A stretch of 64,000 nucleotides of DNA, taken from contig CM039187.1 in the NCBI GenBank assembly GCA_008360975.2, forward strand, positions 18,431,094 to 18,495,093, given 5' to 3'. The notes under the pieces were generated by a model. It had not been told where the DNA came from and made no database searches. It worked only from the letters and a program-made list of their open reading frames with translations. Numbering within the stretch: position 1 is the stretch's first letter; the number at the start of each line of letters is the position of its first letter. Source of the stretch: Lichenostomus cassidix (taxonomy: Eukaryota > Chordata > Aves > Passeriformes > Meliphagidae). A program made the position numbers and the translations under genes. Positions 55,601 to 64,000 of the stretch are shown here, piece after piece.

Positions 55601-58194
55601 CCTGGCAGCTGCCAAAGTAGCAAGAGAAAGGGAAAAGAAATGACCCTCTCCCCTGGCAAAGCAGCAGGAGCAGCTGCCAGTGCTAACTGCCTCTGCCCAT
55701 GCCAACTTTGACCTGGGAGAGTTACGGCTTATGCTGGCACGAAAATAGCTCAGGATGCAATTGCACACGTGAGTACCAGCCATGCCTGGGCTGGGATCCC
55801 TTGCACCTCTAAAACTGGCAGCAAATTTCACAGCCCCTTAATCCATGTTTAAAACAAGCCTCTCACTCTCCTCACTCAAGTCAGCATCCCCACGTCAGAG
55901 TGCCCCGGTGGCCAGGGTGCATGACTGACAACGAGTTTCAAGACAGCTGTTGCAGAGGAACACCCTCTGCAATGCCATGCAAAACTGTACTGCCAGCAGC
56001 TGGTTTTCAGGTAATGCATTGAGGGTTGATGCAGCCTGACAGGGTCCAGGTCAGGACCTGCTCAAACACCCCTGCCAGCCTCAGAAGGGAGGCAAGAAGC
56101 ACACACTTGGGAATCACTGTGTCGAGCAGCCTGTGAGAGCCCACAGAGGGATCTGAAGCAGAGCTCCAATGGGTTTGCAGACTCACCAGCCAAGATGTGC
56201 TTGGGTGTGGGAGGGATGCAGTAGAGAGCACAGGATTGACAGGGCTGGGAATACAAGCTGCGTCTTCTGCATTAAGGGGGCTGTCACCAGGCCGCGGGGG
56301 AATGCTGCTTTGCAGAGGGAAGCACAACACCTGCTCAAAAGACACAAATATTCAAAGTAAAGACCACTCCCTTGACATTGCACAAAGACACCTCCTGCAA
56401 ACTCCCAGGAAATCTGGGGTGTGCACAATGGTCCTGCATACTCCATTCACTCTTTTAAGTCTATCCACCAAGACCAGATACTTCATCTTTTTTCCTCACA
56501 ACAGGAATGGATCCCAGACCTGAGCCATTAGCCACTACAAACATGCTTAACCTCAAATAGATATTTTCTTCAACTCTCTGAAGTTTGGCATTCCAAATTG
56601 CTGGGCACCTTTGAGAATCTGGGTTGAGGTAATAATAAATTCTGCTGTGGAGCAAGCATGGGGTACTTGGGATGTAGCAAAGGCAATGCTCTTCGATGGA
56701 TGTGGGACACTGTGTAGGACATTAGAAATGTTCATATTGCAGCTTCCTTTTAGATTGCCCAAAGGCCTGTAAAATACATTTCATGTCTCTGATGTCTAGA
56801 TTATTAGATGGCTTCACGTTATTATGTTGGAATCTGAAATGGGAGTGCACTGATTTCATCCTGGGCATAGACTTCTAGAGTTCCAGAGAGCTTACAAGAG
56901 TATGAAAATCAACTGCAAATGGCAGCTACCTGGAATTATACACCAATCACTGTATCCTTCCTGCTGCAAATAGTGGGTGCCTTTTCTCTGGAAACATTAT
57001 GAAAAACCCTTCTGATGGTTGGTTCAGAGAGAGACTTAGTTCTAATTTTGTTTGGATGCTATTAGACAATGTTTACAGGGCTTAGACAGCAAAAGAAGCA
57101 TCCTTTTTCACCTTGAAGAAGACAATTTAACCAAAAGGGATGCTGTGGGTCCCTGTTCCCCTTCAGCCAGCCTCTTGATTTGCAGGTTATGGCTAAGTAT
57201 GTGTGTTGTTGAAACTGCTTGTGACTGGAAGTCTGCTATTCACTCTGTTCTGCTACACAGATGACTTTATTTTATCACTACAGTCTTCAGGTGCTCACAC
57301 AACTTACCGGTCAGTTTCCCTGCATGAAATCACGTGCCCTTTCTGGAGAAAAATACAGAATGAAGAGAGGCAAAAAGATGTTCAGAAATGGAATTTACTC
57401 CCAAGGCAAGTGTTCAAGACGGTCTAAGGCCCATGTTAGCAAAATGGACATACTACTGTCACAGCACCCAGGATATCCTGGTAGTGCTTGATCCCAGGTG
57501 CTGTCATACCAGGCTGAGGCAAGGGACAGTGGTCATGGGCCTCTATCACCAGTAGCTCTGTATGTGCTGCACAGAGTCTTTCATTTATGGCTGCTGCTCT
57601 TCATGCACCTTACAGGCCTTGCTGTAATCACAGATGTGTTTTTACTGTGTATTCTCTGCCATCAGAGCTGGTGTTTCAGGCACTGCTCCTACCATCACTC
57701 TCACTCCCTCCCAGTGCTGTCCCAGCAGATGCACAGGGTGTCCTGCCAGTTGGACACAGCCCAGGTCCAGCTTATGTATTGTTTTAAAAAACTTGCCTCT
57801 GTGAGATCTTCCCACAAAGATGCCGTCCAAGCCGCTTTTCCTGCCCACCAAGCATGCCTGGGCCTGGGAGAGACACTTTTTCACTTCCCTGTTCTTTCCA
57901 CCCTGCCTGGCTCCCATTGGGAGCTGGCTTAGTGGCCATGCTGTGCCTTGGTGCCGAGCAGGAGGTAGCAGTCATGGCACCAATGCCACTTGGCAGGGCC
58001 TCCTGATGACACTGCATCCCCGTGACAGCCAAGTGCAGCCCTCAGAGAGCTGAGGGCTCCTCTGCAAAGGAGACCTGAGCCCTTTAAGGAAGAGAGAGGA
58101 GCAGAAATCAATTGTCTGCTCGCCTTCCTCCCCAGGCCCCCCTCTCCCCCTCCTCCATCAGCACCACCACCACACATGCACCCTATTCACCCTG
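55601..58194. other. 2.6-kb non-coding spacer
   Basis: Mixed composition. Frames of 108-144 codons (56007-56523, 57498-57932) overlap on opposite strands and have no domain. Confidence 0.5.
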
Positions 58195-58420
58195 CTGGAA
58201 GGTGACATTTGCTATTAACCTTATATTGGGCCATTTTGTAAATCAATGTCACTTACATTTAATAACAAGTGTAATCAAAGGAATTATGCAAATTTAATTT
58301 GATGCTTCTTGAATTATGCAAATCTGCACCACATATAATGGCTTCTGACATGTGCCCAGTTGGAGAACGTTCCATTACCTCCTCTCTTATTACCCCTATT
58401 ATTATTTTTATTTTTTTATC
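58195..58420 (+). promoter_or_regulatory. Very strong candidate enhancer with twin POU sites
   Basis: The sequence GAATTATGCAAAT occurs at 58281-58293 and again at 58311-58323, exactly 30 bp apart. Each copy holds a full POU octamer (58286-58293, 58316-58323). A TCF/LEF-type ATCAAAGG (58274-58281) abuts the first copy. GCTATTAACC, ACATTTAATAAC and AATTTAATTTGATG add further homeodomain cores. No repeat or coding potential is visible. The layout suggests cooperative POU binding on one DNA face, which is an inference. Confidence 0.58.
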
Positions 58421-58424
58421 CCGT

Positions 58425-58447
58425 GGGGGGGGAGGGAGAAGGGAGGG
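58425..58447 (+). other. G-quadruplex candidate beside enhancer
   Basis: Four G-runs (eight, three, three and three G) are separated by one- to four-base loops immediately downstream of the twin-octamer element. Confidence 0.65.
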
Positions 58448-60492
58448 AGCAGCGGTTAGGCTTAAAGGCAGGGGGGACAAGCGAGTGCAGGGAGAAGAGA
58501 AGGGAAAGAAGAGGGGTGGTGGAGAAAAGTGCTCCTTTGCCTGCATTTTGAGTAGAAAAGCCTCCTGAAGGCATTTCTGTTATTGTTATTGCAGAGCAAG
58601 GAGAGCGGGATGGGGGGGAGCGGAATGGGGATGGGTGGAATCATTTCCCATGAATGGCTTTGCAGGCAATAATACTATAAGCCTCTGAGTCTAAATTACT
58701 GCCCTTCCAGTCCTATCTCCAGCACAATATTACTCTCCTTGGCCTCTTCTTCCTGAATCACTAGGCAAGCTGGGGGAGGGTGAGGAAACAGGGAAGTAGG
58801 ACCCACAGAGTCGAAAATGCAGAATAAATGGGTGAAAATGTGTTTCAGATTTTTTGTTCCATGGCCACTCTGGGTGCCCCCACGTTCTTATTCCTTCTGT
58901 CAGGGCCCCAGAGGAATAATTGTTCTTTTTCCCTTTGCTTTCCCGCCACTTGATTCCTCGCACGTGACCCAAGGTCAGGAAAAACAGCCACAATTTGTAA
59001 TATCTTCACAGAAACCTGGCGTATCTTCAGCCAGTTTCTCATCCCAAGTTTCTCCCTTTGCTAGGACTGCAGCGTCTGTAGCACCAGAAGTCAGTTTGGA
59101 CCAGCCTCTTTCTCTGTTTCTTCTGCTGGTCAGAGATGGCAGGAGGATTTGGGGATCATGGAGCAGACTTGAAAGGCAGTGCCATGATGGTAGTGCAACA
59201 TGTGATGCTGGACCACATTTTCCTGTATTCCTCACAGCAACTGATGAGTGACTCTTGCCATGATAATTTGTGCAGCCTGGCCTTGAGTAAGACCACTCCC
59301 ATCTCTGTGTCTTGATGTCCTCACACTCGTGCCAAGCAGATCAAGAAACTGATCTGTATTTTGGAAGGAGAAGAAGGAAAAGAAAATATATTTGTAAAAG
59401 TCTGTGTACCTCTGTAATGTAAAATTACACACACTATGAGGGCAGACTACCAGTATGGCATCAGCATTTCTATAAAGCAAAGAGTCACTAATATCCACAG
59501 TCTCCGTGCTCTAGACTTTGAGAATTGAAAGGCAGGGAGAATTTCTACATTTTCCAATTTACACTTGCCATGTTTCCTTCCAAAACTCTTCCAGAAACAT
59601 TGGGGATTTTTTTTCTTCTTTCATCTAAATATTTCTCCTATTATTACAAAGCCCTACAAGACTGCAGTTTTTTCTCCAATGGAAGATATTTTCCAGAAAC
59701 ATACTCTGCATTTATATTTTAAACACAATAAATTGGAAAATATGTAGAGATTATTTTTTCTCTTACCTACCAATAGTTCAAATTCTTTTAAAAGCTAAAT
59801 AAAAGGGATTTTTTTCTCTAATGGAAGGATTTTTCATCTGCTATCAAAATATAGTCTCAGAACTACTGGTTAGAGGAAGACTGTCCCTGCTCTGCCCAAA
59901 CTGAACATCATTTGAAGTTCACTGTGGAAAATGTCATGTTTCAGCTGGTCCTTAATAGCAAGGTTTCCACCAACGATGGGGTGAAATGGATGTGCTTTTC
60001 CCACTTCAAGGCTAACACCTGCTGGCCCTAGAAAAGAAACCTATAACACCCAGGGGATGCTGCTGACGTTACTTTTCAAGCCCTGATGGTATTTGGCAGC
60101 ACAACCAGCAGCTCTCCAGTGCCATCAGCACTCCACCACTGCTAATTCTCTGTAGAGCCCGTATGGGAAACAAAGGTATATCTTCTCAGGAGTTGCAGCT
60201 GTGGGCAGAATCCTGCTGGAAGGTCTCAGTCCAGCATCTTCTCTGACCCTTGTTCAGGGAGCCCAGCCCTGCCCTTTTCAACCTCCAGGGATGCACTCTC
60301 TGAAGGAAGGGTATCAGCAGGAATGTCAATACAGGTGTCTGACATTTGTTCACATCTTCCTGAGGCTGTTGATTCACTGGCCAGAGACAGCCTCTGTCAT
60401 CAGAGGCTGAAGAAAGGAACAAAACTGAGAGTCAGATACACCAATAACCTCTGAAGTCCTCCTCAGCCCAGTATTTCTTGACTGCACAGAGG
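58448..60492. other. Non-coding spacer
   Basis: Purine-rich to about 58540, then mixed, and AT-rich at 59560-59830. The 144-codon frame at 58817-59251 shows no domain. Confidence 0.5.
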
Positions 60493-60526
60493 ATGCTTTG
60501 CTTTGCCTTGTCTTGCCTTGCCTTCC
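60493..60526 (+). repeat. Pentanucleotide (TTGCC)n-like repeat
   Basis: GCTTTGCTTTGCCTTGTCTT and the following GCCTTGCCTTCC form about six degenerate TTGCC/TTGCT units. Confidence 0.8.
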
Positions 60527-63179
60527 CACCTGAAGACCTTCACAGCTCTCATGGCCATGGGGACAGTCAGGACCCACGACCATCTCCTGGTTCCAGGTGC
60601 TGCACAAGCGGATCAGCAAGAGGATGCCCATGGCAAAGCTGTGCATGCCCACCTCACATAGCCCTCAGCCTCAAAGGTCCGTCAGGGGAAGAAGGTTAAT
60701 GAGGACATGGAGCCAAACTTGTCCCTGGTGATAAACCTGCTGAGGTCAACAGAAGTACCAAACAGCCCCAAGGGTCCCATTGCTGACTTCAAGAGCTGTG
60801 TGGCACATGCAAGCACCTGTCCTGCAGAGAGAGCTCAGCACTCAAAATGCTGTTTCACAGCTGGTGTTTCTGGGCTTATCTCTCCACAAAGATTCTAAGG
60901 AGGATGTCTCTGAATGACTCCAAGCATGGATATTCTGGGATAAAGGATTCTATGATGGAGTCTGTTTGGAGAAGCTGTCAGGAACAGTTCCATGGGGCTA
61001 GAAAATGTCCTGTACTCTACACCACAGCCAGCAGCATCAGTCACAGAGCTAAGGCATCAGTGACTATGGTAATGTGGGCTCACTGCTCTCCTCCACTTCA
61101 GCCCCGGCTGCAGAATGCCAGGTACAACAGAGATGCCAAAGTGAAAGCCTTTTCCTCAGGGAACCTGTTTTGTGGAGTTTAGGTCCTGATGCTGCAGGTT
61201 GAATCAGAAATAGGCAATGCAAAGTTCCTGAGCCTAGGCTGAAAGAGCTTTGTGCCATTGCTGGGAGAGGGAATTTTCCTGCCTTGAGCCCTGAAGGGAG
61301 CATGCTGAGCTTCCCCAGGGTAAACAAATAGAGTGGGGAAGCCATAATTGACACAAGGGCTCTAAAAGGGACAGCTCCCAGCGGGAGGCCATGCTGCTTG
61401 AAGTTTCCTTGCTCTCCACTTCCCTGGAAATCATAGGTCATTGCTTGCAGCCACCTCTTTCCCAATAAAACTGTAACCAGTGAAGAGCCATAAAAACACT
61501 GAAGCACAGAAAGGCTGGGAATCTGATCTGGTGAGAAAGGACACACTGACAAAATGACCATGAAACATCCTGGGAAGCAGTTTGGAGGGATCAGGTTGGG
61601 ACAGGGCAAGATAAGAGCTCCTGGAGGAAGATGGTGATGGCTTCCAAAGCAGCAGAGACAAGGGTAAACGAAGCGGTGACACAGTGCTGTGACAACTACC
61701 AGCAATGTGGAGGGGAGTTTCCCAGGAAGATCTTTTTCATTAAAATAAACTTTTAAATGGAAGCTGAAGAAGAAATTAAATTATGGACATTCCTACTTCT
61801 GACCAGGGTCCCAGCTGTCCCACTACTGCCTATGCTTGGCCAGGGCATACAGGTGTAAACAGGTGTCCTACCTGCTCCATGCTGTTTCACCACCTGTAAG
61901 AAGACAGGACAGACACTCACCCACGGGCTGAAACAGACCCCATCAGCAGTGACTCCTCTGCAGTGAGACTCCACTGACATCAGAGAAATACCTCTTGCGT
62001 AGCAAAGAAAAGGAGGTGTACTGTTAGTGATGCAAGGAGGAAAGATATTCCAATTTACCCTTGCCCTGGCAATGACAGGGGACTGGAAGTTTCACTGGGA
62101 AGGCACCGAAGTTTCTCCTTCATTTCAGGGCAGATGAAAGGAAGATCGCAGTCTCATATACAGGTAAAAGTCACATAAGAAACTGAACAGGCAGATCACC
62201 AGATTTTTTACAATGAACTAATTATATATTTTGTTATTATGTTCTTAGAGGCTTTTAGGCTCTGTATTACATAATTTAATTACTGCAAAGAGATCCAGGA
62301 GTTAAATATTTGGAAAAAAACTATTTTGAGGCTAGGTATTGCCTTCCTATAAGCATGACTGGGATTTGCAGTCCAGACAGAGTCTGCCAGTGTCCCTTTA
62401 AGCTGGCAGGCACCTGACAAAATGCAGAAGCAGAAGACTGGGGACCAGAGGGAACGAGTGCCTTCTGGAGCTTCTTCTTCCCAGCACCCTGAAAGTTTTG
62501 GCAGACCCTGCTGGCATGAAACCTCACAGACTGCTTTCCACAGTGAGCTGGGAAAAGCTCTGACACATGTTAATGACAGCATGAATTTATAATCTATTAG
62601 ATGGGGAAAAACAGTGAGGCCCTGTGGAGAACTCTCTCTGTCCACTTGCTCTAAGGTCCACTTATCACAGGCCACTGGCAAAAGTCAGCTTCCTCTTACA
62701 GCCCATTCTTCCCTTGTTTGAGCAGTGCCCCCACATCTTTGTGGCCTGCATCTGGGCCCAGGGATGTGGAAGAGTTTCAGGATATTGCTCTATCCCCAGC
62801 GATGTCACAGAGCCACCCGAATGCTGCTTTTAGCTTGGCTGGAGCAAAATCACACCAGTGTGATCCTGTCAGCATCAGTGGAGCCTCACAGAGGGTGAAT
62901 CCTGCTTGCTCAGCCTCTTTCCAGCACCTGATTCTGCATGCAAAGAACATGAAGATCTTTTCATTTCCATCTCCTCTCTTCCTTCCTGTCCATTTTTTGT
63001 TCCTCCCATTCCTTATTTCTGAGCACATGGGTGCAGCTCTGCTTGTAGAAATCCCATGGAGTTATTCCTGCTGCATTCCAGGGCAGTTCTGTAGAGATGG
63101 GGATTTTCTGATTTCTCACCTTACACTCTTTCCAAGAAGCTATCTCTTGGCACCACAGGAAGAGGGATTATTTGATCTT
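60527..63179. other. 2.7-kb non-coding spacer
   Basis: A 213-codon frame (61064-61705, minus) is the longest here. It is Ser/Leu/Pro-rich and lacks a domain. AT-rich at 62200-62290. No named repeat is visible. Confidence 0.5.
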
Positions 63180-63480
63180 CATTAATTTATTGAAGGGAAG
63201 GAAGATGTTGGGAATTGTAATGAAAGGGACAACCAGCAAGATGGCAAGGAAGAGAGGTTAAAAATGAAATCATCATCTAATTGGCCTGCAGTGAATTATT
63301 CACATGTATAATCTTTTAAAAAAAAATTCAGCACAAGGCAATGCAAGTAAATGCTGTTCATGTTTAAAAGTCATTTCCATAAGTAAGTGCAATTTCTCTA
63401 CTGTTTGCCCCTGTTTAATGAAGTGAAATCTTGTTTGCATTCCTCCCAATTTCCCAACGAAAGGCGCCCAAGCGTTTGCA
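63180..63480. promoter_or_regulatory. Candidate conserved enhancer
   Basis: Words include TCATTAATTTATTGAAGG, CATCTAATTGGCC, GTGAATTATTCACATG and CCTGTTTAATGAAG, with the CpG-bearing CCAACGAAAGGCGCCC and CAAGCGTTTG at the end. It is repeat-free and non-coding by appearance. Confidence 0.45.
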
Positions 63481-63519
63481 CCAAAATTACTTGGCCCAAA
63501 TTAAAACCCTCCAACACTT

Positions 63520-63534
63520 AAAAAAAAAAAAAAA
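63520..63534 (+). repeat. Homopolymer, 15 A
   Basis: Uninterrupted run of 15 A between two candidate regulatory blocks. Confidence 0.95.
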
Positions 63535-63559
63535 GAGGAAAGGGGGGAAAAATCAGACT

Positions 63560-63920
63560 TATTTTTGAAATGCCTTAAGTGCATCCCAGCATCCTAATTT
63601 ATTTTTAGACACTGGTTATTAAGAGTAGTAGTAAGTTTCCCCTTCTCTCTCGCTCTCTCTCTTATTTAAATGAACTTAATGGCAATAGATGCAAATGTCT
63701 GGAAGAGGAAAATAGTTAACATTTATTTATTCTTACTGTTGTCTCTTCCCTGGCTGGTGTCATTAGAACAGTTCGTTGCATCCCATTCGCTCCCATTAGC
63801 TCTGCTATCAGAGCCACCCAGCACGACTCCAGCACGGCTCGAAGTGCTTTCTGCGGCCCACATAGGGACTACATCATCATCTCCGAGGCACTGGCTTAAT
63901 GACAAGAAAAAAAATCGGAA
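63560..63920. promoter_or_regulatory. Strong candidate conserved enhancer
   Basis: TCCTAATTTATTTTTAGAC, GGTTATTAAGAGTAG and AACTTAATGGCAATAG are followed by a POU octamer (63689-63696). Next comes a CpG-retaining part: CAGTTCGTTGC, CCATTCGCTCCC, GCACGACTCC, GCACGGCTCG and CTCCGAGG. A CT-rich run (63641-63662) lies inside. A 60-codon minus frame (63723-63905) is open but unsupported. Confidence 0.5.
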
Positions 63921-64000
63921 TATATTGCACAGCGTTCTGGGGAAACAACAACAAAAACCACTGCTGCCGTCGCTGCCACCCTATGCCATGTCCCCCTGGC
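63921..64000. other. Window edge, undetermined
   Basis: The last 80 bp contain a GCTGCCGTCGCTGCCACC stretch and continue beyond the window. The adjacent candidate element may extend into them. Confidence 0.3.

Noticed and set aside
61064..61705. 213-codon frame, minus strand
   Set aside because: No recognisable domain and low-complexity composition; nothing around it supports transcription.
1..64000. Endogenous retrovirus, CRISPR array, tRNA or rRNA genes
   Set aside because: No LTR pair, no retroviral gag, pol or env-like frame, no regularly spaced repeat array and no cloverleaf with a convincing T-loop were found by eye. A tRNAscan or repeat search could still reveal weak cases.

Overview
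The window looks like a piece of a sauropsid, most likely bird, nuclear genome. The main evidence is two CR1 LINE copies (about 11718-11808 and 40305-40993). Both end in the avian-type 3' tail, where a 'GGTTGGA..A.ATGAT' motif runs into short 'TGATTCTGTGAT' repeats. Mammalian-type young repeats are absent, and older MIR-like and fold-back fragments are worn. There is no operon structure, no Shine-Dalgarno spacing and no dense coding. No organism-specific marker lets me name the species.

I find no protein-coding gene, tRNA, rRNA or CRISPR array that I can support. The longest open frames (up to 260 codons) fall in GC-rich or low-complexity DNA, overlap other frames on both strands, lack recognisable domains and lack splice context. 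The only recognisable protein-derived sequence is the broken reverse-transcriptase remnant in the CR1 copy at 40.3 kb.

The window is best read as a gene desert carrying many candidate cis-regulatory elements. About twenty blocks of 80-420 bp stand out by eye: AT-rich, free of young repeats, with clustered homeodomain cores (TAAT/ATTA), POU octamers, TCF/LEF-like and FOX-like words and isolated CpGs. They lie near 7.0, 8.1, 9.9, 10.3, 13.6, 17.3, 19.3, 23.0, 23.4, 25.2, 33.0, 37.3, 39.2, 49.2, 53.1, 53.8, 55.5, 58.3, 63.3 and 63.7 kb. Such arrays are known from the deserts around developmental transcription-factor genes, so a target gene outside the window is likely. I cannot identify it from this sequence, and conservation itself was not tested.

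Between these blocks lie several kinds of repeat. There are two young CR1 copies and one older CR1-like tail. There are MIR-type SINE fragments, a fold-back element at 52.5 kb and a DNA-transposon-like remnant at 43.1 kb. Microsatellites and a 10-bp G-rich minisatellite (43671-43760) are also present. A CpG-rich segment at 44.15-44.48 kb is the only sequence that could be a promoter-type CpG island.

The most striking new observation is the 12-mer AATTATGCAAAT, a TAAT core fused to a POU octamer. It occurs three times, twice exactly 30 bp apart at 58.28 kb and once at 37.26 kb, all within candidate enhancers.
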